Assembly: GCA_001305115.1 (NCBI GenBank)
Contig: BCAA01000001.1
Location: forward strand, 62,001 to 126,000
Reading direction: 5' to 3'
Source: Clostridia bacterium UC5.1-1E11
Lineage (GTDB): Bacteria; Bacillota; Clostridia; Oscillospirales; Acutalibacteraceae
Length of the DNA stretch: 64,000 nt
Shown: positions 1 through 9,981 of the stretch, piece by piece
How positions within the stretch are numbered: the first letter of the stretch is position 1
Layout of the letters: every line of letters begins with the position of its first letter
The notes under the pieces: model-generated
Database searches by the model: none
Told to the model about the DNA's origin: nothing
The model's input: the letters and a program-made list of their open reading frames with translations, nothing else
Position numbers and translations under genes: made by a program

Positions 1-80
1 AAAATACACCCGTATTTTTTCAAAAATGCCGATATTCTCTTTTAAATGACCTCTTTCCAATAAAATTCAGGAGAATATAT

Positions 81-111
81 TTGACATTTTTCTTATTTTA
101 AATTTTATCAT
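81..111 (+). promoter_or_regulatory. possible promoter in AT-rich region 1-391
   Basis: The first 391 bases are very AT-rich and hold no gene. A perfect -35 hexamer TTGACA lies at 81-86. The best -10 candidates are poor (TATCAT at 106-111, spacing 19). It would serve the ABC exporter downstream. Nothing else was recognised here. Confidence 0.3.
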
Positions 112-391
112 ATTTTCAGAAGAATACAATCGACAAATCATACAAAGAAAATACATCCTTTTTGTCTTAGAAAACTTCCTTTATTTTCTCTGCAAAGAAC
201 GCCTTTTTCGAAAAGCTCTGTTTGAGAAATTGTCAGAGTGATTTCTGTGTTCCTATTACATGTTTCTGTCTAAAAAGTTCCGCGACCGTATTGGAACGAC
301 TTCCACGTCTTGGGGATCACCGGTAAAAAAATTGCTATTTCTGTCCAGGAGAGGTAAAATAAAGGTATGTTATAGAAAAGGATTTGGTCTT

Positions 392-2143
392 ATGCGAAAA
401 CTCGCACGCTTCCTGAAGAAATACCGGCTTCAAGTAATTTTGGGGCCGGTCTTCAAATTGACGGAAGCCATCTTTGAATTGATCGTACCGATCGTCACTG
501 CACAGATTATCGACAACGGCGTCCGTACAGGGGACGTGAACTACGTTTGGCGCATGGGAGGCGTCATGCTGCTGTTAGGGGTTGTCGGTCTGTGTTGCGC
601 GCTGGTCTGCCAAAAAATGGCCTCCATCGCCTCCCAGGGTTTCGGCACGGTCCTGCGCAATGAAATGTACCGCCACATCAATACATTCTCCCACAAAGAG
701 ATCGATCGCTTCGGCACCCCTTCGTTGATTACACGCATCACCAACGATGTCAACCAGCTGCAATACGCAGTCGCCATGCTCATCCGCCTGGTGATTCGTG
801 CGCCATTTCTGGCCATTGGCGCCATTGTAATGGCCATGTTGTTGGATTTTCCACTCGCTATTATCTTTTTAGTGGCGACCCCGCTGATCGGGTTGGTGCT
901 CTATCTGGTGATGAGCCGTTCGGTCCCATATTTCCGGGTCATGCAGAAAAAACTCGACCGTATCTCACTGATCTCCCGTGAGGGGCTGAGCGGGGCGCGC
1001 GTAATCCGCGCTTTTTCCAAACAGGAGCACGAAGAATCTCGATTCCGCGCGGCTGCAAACGACCAGACAGATACCGCCATCCGGGTAGGAAAGCTCTCTG
1101 CATTGCTCAATCCACTCACATATCTGATTATGAACTTTGCTGTGATTGCCATTGTCTGGTTTGGGGGCATGCGCGTGACCTCCGGAGGGATGACCCAAGG
1201 AGAAGTAATCGCCTTTGTCAATTACATGTCGCAAACCCTGCTCGCCTTGATCGTGGTGGCCAACCTGGTGGTGACTTTTACCAAAGCAGCTGCTTCTGCG
1301 GGGCGTGTCAATGAGGTGTTAGAGACAGAAACCTCCGTTCCCGAAACAGCCAAATCAGCTGTTCTAACCAAGGAGGGCGCCCCAAAGATTACATTTTCTC
1401 ACGCAAGCTTCTCCTACAGCGGCGATGGCGGAACAGATGGCGAAAAATTCGCCGTAAAGGATTTGAACTTTACGGTTAAGGCCGGAGAAACCCTGGGAAT
1501 TATCGGTGGTACTGGTTCTGGCAAATCGACACTGGTCAGCTTAATTCCCCGTTTTTACGATGTTACAGAGGGTTCCGTCTATATAGAGGGGATCGATGTA
1601 AAGGAATATCCCTTTTCACAACTGCGAAGTAAGATCGGAATGGTTCCACAGTTAGCAGAGCTCTTTTCCGGTACCATCGCCAGCAATTTGCGCTGGGGTA
1701 ACGCACAGGCCACCGAGCAGGATCTAGAAGATGCCCTGCGTATTGCCCAGGCAAAGGAATTTGTGGACCGCCTTCCGCAGGGCCTAGACAGCCCTGTCAG
1801 TCAAGGAGGTAAAAACTTCTCCGGCGGGCAGAAGCAACGCCTCACCATCGCCCGCGCCCTTGCTGGAAGGCCTGAGATTCTCATTTTGGATGACAGCGCC
1901 AGTGCATTGGATTTTGCAACAGACGCCGCTTTGCGCCGGGCACTCAAAGATGAAACACGGGGGATGACCGTCCTAATGGTCTCACAGCGTGTGAGCACCG
2001 TGAAGGCGGCAGACCGCATCCTGGTCCTGGACGACGGAGCCATGGCGGGCCTGGGTACCCATGACCAACTTATGGAAAGCTGTGAAGTCTACCGAGAGAT
2101 CTGTCTGTCCCAGCTGAGCAAAGAGGAGGCGGAACGCAAATGA
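392..2143 (+). CDS. ABC exporter half-transporter, ATPase-degenerate subunit
   Basis: A 583-aa half-transporter with an N-terminal six-helix exporter domain and a C-terminal nucleotide-binding domain. Walker A is GGTGSGKST (about residue 372), followed by the signature FSGGQ. Walker B runs into ILILDDSASALD, so the catalytic Glu is Asp, and the switch His is Gln (VSQRVST). This is the pattern of the non-hydrolysing subunit of heterodimeric multidrug exporters such as TM287/288 or BmrCD. The ATG at 392 is chosen over the upstream ATG at 260 because AAAAGGA lies about 9 bases before it and the 44 extra residues look non-coding. The gene overlaps the next one by 4 bases (ATGA), so the two subunits are translationally coupled. 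The substrate is unknown, probably drugs or lipids. Confidence 0.88.
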   Translation: MRKLARFLKKYRLQVILGPVFKLTEAIFELIVPIVTAQIIDNGVRTGDVNYVWRMGGVMLLLGVVGLCCALVCQKMASIASQGFGTVLRNEMYRHINTFSHKEIDRFGTPSLITRITNDVNQLQYAVAMLIRLVIRAPFLAIGAIVMAMLLDFPLAIIFLVATPLIGLVLYLVMSRSVPYFRVMQKKLDRISLISREGLSGARVIRAFSKQEHEESRFRAAANDQTDTAIRVGKLSALLNPLTYLIMNFAVIAIVWFGGMRVTSGGMTQGEVIAFVNYMSQTLLALIVVANLVVTFTKAAASAGRVNEVLETETSVPETAKSAVLTKEGAPKITFSHASFSYSGDGGTDGEKFAVKDLNFTVKAGETLGIIGGTGSGKSTLVSLIPRFYDVTEGSVYIEGIDVKEYPFSQLRSKIGMVPQLAELFSGTIASNLRWGNAQATEQDLEDALRIAQAKEFVDRLPQGLDSPVSQGGKNFSGGQKQRLTIARALAGRPEILILDDSASALDFATDAALRRALKDETRGMTVLMVSQRVSTVKAADRILVLDDGAMAGLGTHDQLMESCEVYREICLSQLSKEEAERK

Positions 2144-3903
2144 AGAAGAAATCGGGTATGAATCGTTCGGTCCTGAAACGCCTTCTGCGTTATGCCAAGC
2201 CACATGCGGCGTTTCTCCTTCTGGCGTTGGTAAGCGCCATCATCAGCGTATCCCTGACGCTTTACGGCCCCATCCTGGTTGGGCGTGCAGTCGATTTCGT
2301 AATCGGTCCGGATCAGGTGGATTTTGCCGCCATGCTGCCAATTCTCTTTACCTTAGCAGTCACTATCGTGGTGAGTGCAGCTTTCCAATGGCTGATGACC
2401 TATTGTACCAACCGCGTCAGTTACAAGACGGTCCGCGACCTGCGCATTCAGACCTACGAGAAAATCAACACCCTGCCGTTAAAATACATCGATGGCCATG
2501 CACACGGCGACCTCATCAGCCGCATTGTCAACGATGTGGATCAAGTATCCGATGGGTTGCTGCAAGGCATCACGCAGCTTTTTACAGGGATTGTGACAAT
2601 CGTCGGTACCTTGCTGTTTATGCTGACCATTAGCCCTGTCATTACTGTTGTGGTGGTATTGGTGACCCCGCTCTCGCTGTTTGTCGCCGCGTTTATTGCG
2701 CGGTTGACTCATCGGCAGTTCGTCGAACAGCAGGCGACACAGGGGGAGCTGTCCGGTTTTGTCGAGGAGATGATCGGCGGCCAAAAGACTGTAAAGACCT
2801 TCCATTATGAGAAGCGGGCGGAGCAACAGTTTGAAGAGATCAATGGACGCCTTTACAACTGTGGGGTCAAAGCGCAGTTTTATTCCTCTCTAAGCAACCC
2901 CAGCACGCGCTTTGTCAACAATATGGTGTATACAGCCGTAGCGGCCTTCGGCGCGGTCTGTGCCATCACAGGATGGCCGGCGCCACTGACCATCGGTCAG
3001 ATCACCAGTTTCCTTTCCTATGCCAACCAGTACACAAAACCCTTTAATGAAGTGACCGGCGTACTCACCCAGATACAGACCGCCTTTGCCTCCGCCGAGC
3101 GCCTATTTGCCGTACTGGACGAGGCTTCTGAACGGCCAGACAGCCGGGATGCGGCTGTATTGGAGCACTGTGAGGGCGATGTAGCGGTGGAACATCTCTT
3201 TTTCTCCTACGATCCCGCACGGAAACTGATCGAGGACATGAATATCGCTGCGCATAAGGGCAGCCGGATTGCAATTGTCGGTCCAACCGGTTGCGGAAAA
3301 ACGACGATCATCAATCTCTTGATGCGGTTTTACGATGCGGATCGCGGATCGATCACAGTGGATGGTCACAACATCCAATCGGTCACGCGCAGCAGCCTGC
3401 GCCGGCAATATGGAATGGTGCTTCAAGAAAGCTGGCTGTTTTCTGGGACCGTTCGGGAAAACATCTCCTATGGACGGGAGGATGCCAGCATGGAAGAGGT
3501 AATCGCGGCCGCTAAAAAAGCGCACGCGCACTCCTTCATCATGCGTCTACCACAGGGCTACGACACCGTGATCTCTGAGGACGGCGGAAATCTTTCACAG
3601 GGACAGCGGCAGTTGCTCTGCATTGCGCGCGTGATGTTGGTCGACCCGCCCATGCTGATCCTCGACGAGGCGACCAGCAGCATCGATACCCGTACCGAAT
3701 GGAAAATTCAGACGGCATTTGAGGACATGATGCGCGGACGGACCAGCTTCATCGTGGCGCATCGCCTGTCCACCATCAAGGGGGCAGACCTGATTCTCGT
3801 GATGAATCAGGGACATATTGTAGAGCAGGGAACCCATGAAACACTTCTGGCCAAAGGCGGATTCTACGCCAACCTTTACAATAGCCAGTTTGCAGTCAGC
3901 TAA
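2140..3903 (+). CDS. ABC exporter half-transporter, catalytic subunit
   Basis: A 587-aa partner of the preceding gene with the same membrane-domain plus ATPase-domain layout. Its own motifs are canonical: Walker A GPTGCGKTT, Walker B ILDEATSSID with the catalytic Glu, and H-loop VAHRLST. Its signature loop is LSQGQ rather than LSGGQ. In a heterodimer the ATP site made of this Walker B and the partner's FSGGQ would be active, and the other site degenerate. The ATG lies inside the stop of the upstream gene. The next gene is 214 bases away and has its own promoter, so this is a two-gene operon. Confidence 0.88.
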   Translation: MKKKSGMNRSVLKRLLRYAKPHAAFLLLALVSAIISVSLTLYGPILVGRAVDFVIGPDQVDFAAMLPILFTLAVTIVVSAAFQWLMTYCTNRVSYKTVRDLRIQTYEKINTLPLKYIDGHAHGDLISRIVNDVDQVSDGLLQGITQLFTGIVTIVGTLLFMLTISPVITVVVVLVTPLSLFVAAFIARLTHRQFVEQQATQGELSGFVEEMIGGQKTVKTFHYEKRAEQQFEEINGRLYNCGVKAQFYSSLSNPSTRFVNNMVYTAVAAFGAVCAITGWPAPLTIGQITSFLSYANQYTKPFNEVTGVLTQIQTAFASAERLFAVLDEASERPDSRDAAVLEHCEGDVAVEHLFFSYDPARKLIEDMNIAAHKGSRIAIVGPTGCGKTTIINLLMRFYDADRGSITVDGHNIQSVTRSSLRRQYGMVLQESWLFSGTVRENISYGREDASMEEVIAAAKKAHAHSFIMRLPQGYDTVISEDGGNLSQGQRQLLCIARVMLVDPPMLILDEATSSIDTRTEWKIQTAFEDMMRGRTSFIVAHRLSTIKGADLILVMNQGHIVEQGTHETLLAKGGFYANLYNSQFAVS

Positions 3904-4048
3904 ACAGGCGAAGAGCAGAAAAGAGCGACAAAGCGTAAAGAGCCCGTTCAAAAAAGTATTTTTTCCGGTTGTTTCCAACAAAATTTTGTGTTCTAACGCG
4001 AACACAGTCGTCGCATGGCGCAAATAGGCAAAAAATGCCCAACGAAAA

Positions 4049-4077
4049 TTGCATTTTTCGCGTTGATGCGCTATAAT
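4049..4077 (+). promoter_or_regulatory. promoter of transketolase operon
   Basis: TTGCAT (4049-4054), 17 bases, then a perfect TATAAT (4072-4077), 40 bases upstream of the transketolase ATG. The same TTGCAT-17-TATAAT pair occurs before the tRNA-Ala gene. Confidence 0.7.
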
Positions 4078-4117
4078 AATTGCGGTTGTTTCTCATATCA
4101 TTTCAAGGGAGGACATT

Positions 4118-4962
4118 ATGAATACAGCAGAAAAGAAAGACCTGCAAATTGCTGCCTGTAAAATCCGTATGGGCGCGATTGAGGGAGTATACCATGCAAA
4201 ATCCGGACATCCCGGCGGCTCTCTCTCCGCGGCAGACGTGCTGACCTATCTCTATTTTAAGGAGATGCACGTAGATCCCGCCCATCCGGCAGACGAAAAC
4301 CGGGACCGTTTTGTGCTCTCTAAGGGGCATTGCTGTCCGGCTCTGTACGCGACATTGGCACTCAAAGGGTATTTCCCCATGGAAGAGCTGCAAAAACTGC
4401 GCCATATTGGCGCGATGTTACAGGGGCATCCCAACATGTTGGACACTCCCGGCATTGATATGAGCACGGGCTCTTTGGGACAGGGCGTTTCCGCAGCCTG
4501 CGGTATGGCGTTGGCAGCCAAGCTCAGTGGTAAAGACTATCGTGTCTATTCCATGCTGGGCGACGGTGAGATTGAAGAGGGTCAGGTTTGGGAAGCAGCG
4601 ATGTTTGCTTCTCACAAAAGCTGGACAACCTCTGTCTGATCGTGGACAACAATGACTTGCAGATCGACGGAACCCTGGACGAAGTTTGCAGCCCGTATCC
4701 GATCGACGAGAAATTCCGTGCCTTTGGCTTTGACACTGTGGTGATCGACGGCCACGACTTTGATGCGATGGAAGCGGCATTTGCGCACGTCAAAGAGGTG
4801 AAGGGGAAGCCCTGTGTCATCATCGCCAAAACTGTGAAGGGGAAGGGTGTCTCCTTCATGGAAAACCAGGTGGGTTGGCACGGTACCGCCCCCAATAAAG
4901 AGCAGTATGAAGTTGCTATGCAGGACTTGAAACAGGCGCTTGCGGCATTGGAGGTGGAATAA
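4118..4962 (+). CDS. transketolase, N-terminal (thiamine diphosphate-binding) subunit
   Basis: The N-terminal half of a split transketolase, as is common in Clostridia. It binds thiamine diphosphate and moves two-carbon units in the non-oxidative pentose phosphate pathway. Visible landmarks are the GHPGGSLS region, LSKGH, GSLGQG and the ThDP motif GDGEIEEGQVWEA. The reading frame breaks at the A4 run 4616-4619. One extra A gives the conserved SHKKLDNLCLIVDNN and joins the two parts into one protein of about 281 aa. This is probably a sequencing error. AAGGGAGG at 4105-4112 is a strong ribosome site. The stop codon directly abuts the start of the C-terminal subunit. Confidence 0.9.
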
Positions 4963-5900
4963 ATGGCAGAGGTAATCAAAAAAGCGACAAGAGATGGCTA
5001 TGGCGAAGCCTTGGTCGAGCTGATGGATGAATATCCGAACCTGGTGGTTCTCGATGCGGACTTGGCCGCAGCTACAAAATCCGGTATGTTTAAAAAGGCG
5101 CATCCAGAGCGCTTTTTCGACTGCGGTATCGCAGAAGGGAATATGATGGGTGTTGCAGCTGGATTGGCAGCTGCTGGCATGCTTCCATTTGCAAGTTCGT
5201 TTGCCATGTTCGCCACCGGACGTGCCTATGAGCAGGTGCGCAATTCAATTGGCTATCCGCATCTGAACGTCAAAATTGGCGGTTCTCATGCGGGAATCTC
5301 TGTCGGCGAGGACGGTGCAACTCATCAGTGCTGTGAGGACATTGCACTGATGCGCACGATTCCAGGAATGACGGTTGTCAATCCGGCCGACTATTACGAG
5401 ATGAAAGCCGCGGTCAAAGCGATTGCCGCTTACAACGGCCCGGTTTATGTCCGTTTGGGCCGTTTGGCGATTGAAACAATCAACGATGAGCGTTATCAAT
5501 TTGAACTTGGCAAGGGTATAACCATGCGCGACGGCAAAGACATCACCATTGTTGCGACAGGCCTTATGGTAGGGGAGTCCCTCAAGGCGGCTGAACAGCT
5601 TGCAGAAGCAGGGATTGATGCACGTGTCATCAATATCCATACGATCAAGCCGATCGATGCGGAACTTTGCAAAAGGCGGCCAAGGAAACCGGCCGTATTG
5701 TAACGGCCGAGGAGCACAGCATTATCGGCGGTCTTGGTGATGCCGTATGCGAGGCAATCCGAGAGAATCCGGTTCCCGTAACCAAAATTGGCGTGAACGA
5801 TTGCTTTGGTTACTCTGGTCCGGCGGTTGATCTGCTCAAAGATTTTGGTCTGTGTGCCGATCACGTGGTAGAGGTCGTCAAAGAAGTTCTGAAAAAATAA
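4963..5900 (+). CDS. transketolase, C-terminal subunit
   Basis: The C-terminal half of the split transketolase (pyrimidine-binding and C-terminal domains), which completes the active site with the upstream subunit. Recognisable stretches are DADLAAATKSGMF, FDCGIAEGNMMG, HAGISVGEDGATHQ and TAEEHSIIGGLG. The frame breaks at the T3 run 5666-5668. Restoring one T gives AELLQKAAKETGR and a protein of about 312 aa. The start ATG immediately follows the previous stop codon, with GGAGGTGG just upstream inside the preceding gene. A terminator follows at 5983. Confidence 0.9.
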
Positions 5901-5982
5901 TTGTAAGAAATCTTTTACAATGGCGTTTCAAAGGAGAGGGAAGTGTCTTTATCATTTTACAGCCTTCTCTTCGATGTTATTT

Positions 5983-6020
5983 CCCCGATACGGCGTTTCT
6001 TCGCCGGTATCGGGGATTTT
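5983..6020 (+). terminator. terminator after transketolase operon
   Basis: A hairpin with arms CCCCGATACGGCG and CGCCGGTATCGGGG (one bulged base), then ATTTTTT. It lies 82 bases after the transketolase stop. The following region to 6330 holds no convincing gene. Confidence 0.8.
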
Positions 6021-6332
6021 TGGATTATTGGCAGAGAAGAAAAGGCGCTTCTTTGGATGGGAACTTTTTCAATGTTTCTTCTATCCTGCCAATCATTTGT
6101 CGGTTCTGCTCTATATATGCGCCATTGTAGTATAGAAATGGAGAAAAAGGGCCTCTTTGGCAGAACATGCTTTCCCATTAAACATTCGCTTCCTTAAAGA
6201 AAGGAAAAGGAAATCGTAAAAATATGTCAAAGAATGTTGGGAGTATCGAACGCCCTTTCATCTACCCACCAAAGAATCCCTTTCTCTTGCGCAAAAATTG
6301 CAAGCGCCACAAAACAATATCCATATAAAAAA

Positions 6333-6366
6333 CGTGCAGAAAGCGGATTCTACCGCTTTCTGCACG
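6333..6366 (-). terminator. bidirectional terminator after galM
   Basis: A perfect 14-bp stem (CGTGCAGAAAGCGG / CCGCTTTCTGCACG) with a six-base loop. On the minus strand it is followed at once by TTTTTT, and on the plus strand by CTTAATTTTT. It serves galM, which ends 134 bases away. Confidence 0.8.
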
Positions 6367-6499
6367 CTTAATTTTTGTTCTATCCGATATTTTGTATTCG
6401 GCCTTTAGATACTGTATGCAGGCCAAGAATTCCATGAAAAATTGAACTCTCTCCGCACCATCCTTGTCAAAAGGAAGATCCGTAAACCTACACAACCAT

Positions 6500-7561
6500 T
6501 TATTTGCGCACTTCAAATTTGTATGTAGTGGTGTGCTGATATACTTCTCCAGGACGGAGAACTGCGCTGGGGAAGTTTTCATGATGGGGGGCATCCGGGA
6601 AAAACTGTGTCTCCAGGCAAAGCGCATGATGGGCTTGCAGGGGAATCCCACCGTTGGCAACGACACCTTCGGAGAAACCATTCGCCGTATAGAGCTGCAT
6701 TCCCGGCATATCGGTAAACACCAACATCACACGTCCGGTGGATTGGTCGTATACTTCCGCGGCTTTCTTCCTCCCAGGCTCGCCTGCCAAAACAAAGTTG
6801 TGGTCATAACCGTTGCATTTGCGCAGGAAAGGGTCAGCAGCACGAATATCCTGCCCAATGGTCTTGGCCGTTCGGAAGTCCGCCGGTGTTCCTGCGACCG
6901 GAGTAAACTCTCCTGTGGGAACTAAATCTTGTCCTGCCGCTGTAAAGTGGTCCGCATAGATCTGCAATTCGTGCGAAAGAATATCGCGTGCCGGGTCCCC
7001 TGTCAAATTAAAAAAGCTGTGGTTTGTCAGATTTACCAACGTAGAAGCATCGGTTTTCGCCTTGTAATCGATTACCAACGCATTATCCGTTGTTAATGTA
7101 TAACAGATTGACACGTCCAGGTTTCCAGGGAATCCCTCTTCGCCATCGATACTGCGATATGCAAAAGTGATGGAAGGGGCCTCATCATCGTTGTTGCTAC
7201 ATTTTAAACGCCATACCTTTTGATGGAATCCTTGAAAGCCGCCGTGCAGTGTATTCCCATTCTCATTTTGACTGAAGGAGTAGGGGGTACCGTCGATTTC
7301 GGCTGTTCCGCCGCCTATTCGATTAGCGTAGCGCCCGACAGCTGCGCCGAGAAAATCCCCATCCGCCAGATATTCCTCCAAAGTGTCATGGCCCAACACA
7401 ACATTTCCAAACGTTCCTTTGCGGTCCGGCACTTGAATACTGACCACGCGCGCACCGTATTCCATCGCTTGGATACAGGCACCATTGGTATTCTTTAGGG
7501 TATATAAGTGGATCTTCGTCCCATCCGGCATTGTACCAAATGTTTTTTGTTCTATGCTCAT
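6500..7561 (-). CDS. galM: aldose 1-epimerase (galactose mutarotase)
   Basis: A 353-aa cytosolic enzyme that interconverts the alpha and beta anomers of glucose or galactose. Family motifs are GxxGRYANRI near the N-terminus, the catalytic-His stretch NHSFFNLTG, NGYDHNF, and the C-terminal Glu region CLETQFFPDAPHHENFPS. Length is normal. The start is supported by GAGAGGAA 6-9 bases upstream. The gene lies 45 bases downstream of glcK on the same strand, so the two form an operon for bringing free hexose into glycolysis. Confidence 0.92.
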   Translation of the reverse strand: MSIEQKTFGTMPDGTKIHLYTLKNTNGACIQAMEYGARVVSIQVPDRKGTFGNVVLGHDTLEEYLADGDFLGAAVGRYANRIGGGTAEIDGTPYSFSQNENGNTLHGGFQGFHQKVWRLKCSNNDDEAPSITFAYRSIDGEEGFPGNLDVSICYTLTTDNALVIDYKAKTDASTLVNLTNHSFFNLTGDPARDILSHELQIYADHFTAAGQDLVPTGEFTPVAGTPADFRTAKTIGQDIRAADPFLRKCNGYDHNFVLAGEPGRKKAAEVYDQSTGRVMLVFTDMPGMQLYTANGFSEGVVANGGIPLQAHHALCLETQFFPDAPHHENFPSAVLRPGEVYQHTTTYKFEVRK

Positions 7562-7606
7562 AGCCGATTCCTCTCAATAAAATATCAATCTGCCAAATAA
7601 AGAAAA

Positions 7607-8559
7607 TTATTTCCCCAACAGTGCTGCACCGATGATTCCTGCATCGTTCCCCAGCTGTGCCTTGCAGATTTTGGTACGTACTTTTGCGCCGCCGTACTGC
7701 TCGCGATCCACATATTCCCGCACCGGCGCCAACAGAGTTTCACCCTCATTACAAATGCCGCCGCCGACACACAGAATATCGGGCTGTAGGGTATTCACAC
7801 AGTTAGCCAATCCGCAGCCGAGATACGCGATGTATTCGTCAACAATCTTCTTTCCAACCGGATCACCAGCCCGCATTGCGTCAAACGCCGTACGGCCACT
7901 CACATGATCGAGATTGCCATCAACAAGCTTCCATATGGGGCTTTCCTTATCCGGATGTGCCAACATAGCCTCCTTCGTGCTGAGAATCAGACCCGTAGCG
8001 GAGGAATAACATTCCCAACATCCGTCACGCCCGCAGGAGCAGTGACGTCCGTTAAACACAATAACCGTATGTCCCATCTCGCCGGCACAATAATTGGAAC
8101 CGGAATAGATTTTTCCATCAACAATAATGCCGCTGCCCACGCCTGTTCCAAGAGTAATCGCAAGAGCATTGCGCGCACCCTTTAAAGCACCAGCCTGGTA
8201 TTCACCATATGCAGCCGCATTCGCATCGTTTTCAACGATAACCTCTTTTTCATGCGCTCCTGCAACATCCGGCGCAACTCAAAGTTATTAAAGTACAGGT
8301 TATTGGAAAATTCCACCACACCCAGATCGCGGTTGACCGTACCGGGTGTGCCAATCCCTACCCACGGGATGTCATCGATCGTGACGCCAGCGTCCTCCAA
8401 TGCAGCGAAGGCTGTTACCGCAAGCTGTTCGCACATCTCTTCTGAAGAACAGGGAACGCGTGTTTTATTCTTCCCCCGTCCAATAATCTGATAATGTTCA
8501 TCCACTACTCCCACAGCGATATTCGTTCCGCCGAGGTCAATGCCAAGATAGTATGCCAT
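7607..8559 (-). CDS. glcK: ROK-family glucokinase
   Basis: Phosphorylates glucose to glucose-6-phosphate. The N-terminus has the ATP-binding GIDLGGTNIAVG. The zinc motif characteristic of the ROK family is CSCGRDGCWECYSS. The substrate-binding stretch VENDANAAAYGEY appears only when one A is restored to the A5 run (T5 at 8246-8250 on the plus strand), giving about 317 aa. Two in-frame ATGs follow AAGGAGG. The first is only two bases away, so the second (8559, MAYYLGIDLGG) is the better start. It is the first gene of the glcK-galM operon, transcribed from a promoter more than 400 bases upstream. Confidence 0.9.
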
Positions 8560-8565
8560 TTTCAT

Positions 8566-8974
8566 GTCCTCCTTGTGTTTTTATACTGGATGAGGGCCCG
8601 GCTCCACAGCTGCTTTGGTACAGTGGAAAAGGAGGAACGGCACACAATGTTCAAGTTCTTCCTCAATAGGCAATTGCCCAAATTTCCGATGTCTCTCTCG
8701 CCGTGTGCAGATACTGGCAGAACTCCCTCTTCATCCGAACCTCTTTGTGCCCGCACACGTAAAAATATCTGGATTTACTTTTTCCCTCTGTACCGGTTCT
8801 CCAAAAGCCAGAACGTTCGCCACCACACGCGCACCTCTGGAACTACAACAAGCTGCTGTCCTCACTCCGATCGGACCAATTTCTTCTTCACGCCATTATG
8901 ACTACTTCCAAACCTTTGGAGATACAGCCCCATGGACGGTCTCATTCCCATGCAAGTCATGTTAAATTATATCT
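8566..8974 (-). other. long untranslated leader of glcK-galM
   Basis: About 410 bases between a strong minus-strand promoter and glcK. All three minus-strand frames are broken by stops, and no homopolymer correction I tried produced a recognisable protein. No known riboswitch or T-box consensus was recognised. It could be a structured regulatory leader, a small RNA or a decayed gene. Confidence 0.35.
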
Positions 8975-8980
8975 TAATCT

Positions 8981-9009
8981 ATTATAACATTTTTTGGATA
9001 AATTGTAAA
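8981..9009 (-). promoter_or_regulatory. promoter of glcK-galM (minus)
   Basis: On the minus strand TTTACA (9004-9009), 17 bases, then TATAAT (8981-8986). This is a near-consensus vegetative promoter. It is divergent from the promoter at 9074. Confidence 0.72.
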
Positions 9010-9073
9010 GCAGCATCCTGCTTTTTTTCTATGGTTTCTGCAAATAATGAAGTGGAGAAACAAATCGCTGGAT

Positions 9074-9102
9074 TTGTCCTATTTGGAGATTTATGGTATA
9101 AT
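9074..9102 (+). promoter_or_regulatory. promoter of sugar transferase operon
   Basis: TTGTCC (9074-9079), 17 bases, then TATAAT (9097-9102) with an extended -10 (ATGGTATAAT). Confidence 0.7.
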
Positions 9103-9280
9103 AATCTCACGCCGAAACGGAGACCGATGTCGCAAAATGCGAATGAAGTACATCATTCTTTTGAAAATCAACACATCCGTTTTGAGTTTGAGCCAAAGAA
9201 TCCATTATCCTCTTTTCTATATGATATAATAGAAATACAATTCTGTAAAGAGAACAAAAAGGAAAGTTGGAGCATTTGTT

Positions 9281-9981
9281 ATGAACTATGAAGAGCTGCC
9301 AAAAAGTATGCAGGAGGATGCTATTAGGCCTTATTGGGAACTCCTCCAAAAAAGCGTGTCTCCCTGTTTTTCAAGCGCCTTTTGGACATGATCGCCTCTT
9401 TTGTGATGTTGGTTATCCTTTCTCCTTTTCTGTTGCTTTTGGCGCTTGCTGTTAAATTCGATTCCAAGGGGCCTGTTTTTTACCGGCAAGTCCGTGTGGG
9501 ACGCTACAATCAGGATTTCAAAATTTTTAAATTTCGTACAATGGTTCAAAATGCGGATCAGATCGGTCCTGCTGTCACAACGGGAGAAGACCCGCGTATC
9601 ACGCGTGTTGGAAGATTTATTCGTCGGCTCCGGTTGGACGAGTTTTCCCAACTGTTGAATGTTCTCAACGGTACGATGAGCCTGGTAGGACCGCGGCCAG
9701 AGGTGCGCAAATACGTCGATCTCTATACACCGGAGCAGATGGCTACCTTATTGGTCCGCCCGGGGATTACTGCGCCTTCGAGTATCGCGTTTAAGGATGA
9801 GGACAAGCTCCTTGACGCGGCTGACGATCCGGAACGGGTCTATGTAGAACAGATTTTACCGCCAAAAATGGAGCTAAACCTGGAATATTTGGAGCATATC
9901 TCTCCTCTCTATGATTTGTCTGTAATCTTCCAGACAGCGGCCGCGGTATTTTTGTCAGGAGGAAAAGAGAATGCGCAATGA
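9281..9981 (+). CDS. undecaprenyl-phosphate sugar phosphotransferase (bacterial sugar transferase family)
   Basis: A membrane-anchored initiating transferase that loads a sugar-1-phosphate onto undecaprenyl phosphate for surface polysaccharide synthesis. It has one hydrophobic N-terminal segment (LLDMIASFVMLVILSPFLLL), then the family core KFDSKGPVFYRQVRVG, FKFRTM, RxxRLDEFSQLLNVL and GTMSLVGPRPE. The ATG at 9281 (MNYEELPKSMQ) is preceded by GGAG, but the frame is lost at the A6 run 9348-9353. One extra A gives LLQKKRVSLFFKRLLDM and a protein of 233 aa. It overlaps tcdA by 11 bases. Confidence 0.88.

Noticed and set aside
5920-6135. 71-codon plus-strand frame after transketolase
   Set aside because: It runs through the terminator hairpin, has no ribosome site and no family features.
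8566-8974. Frameshifted protein gene before glcK
   Set aside because: Frames contain protein-like patches, but several corrections would be needed and none gives a recognisable family.
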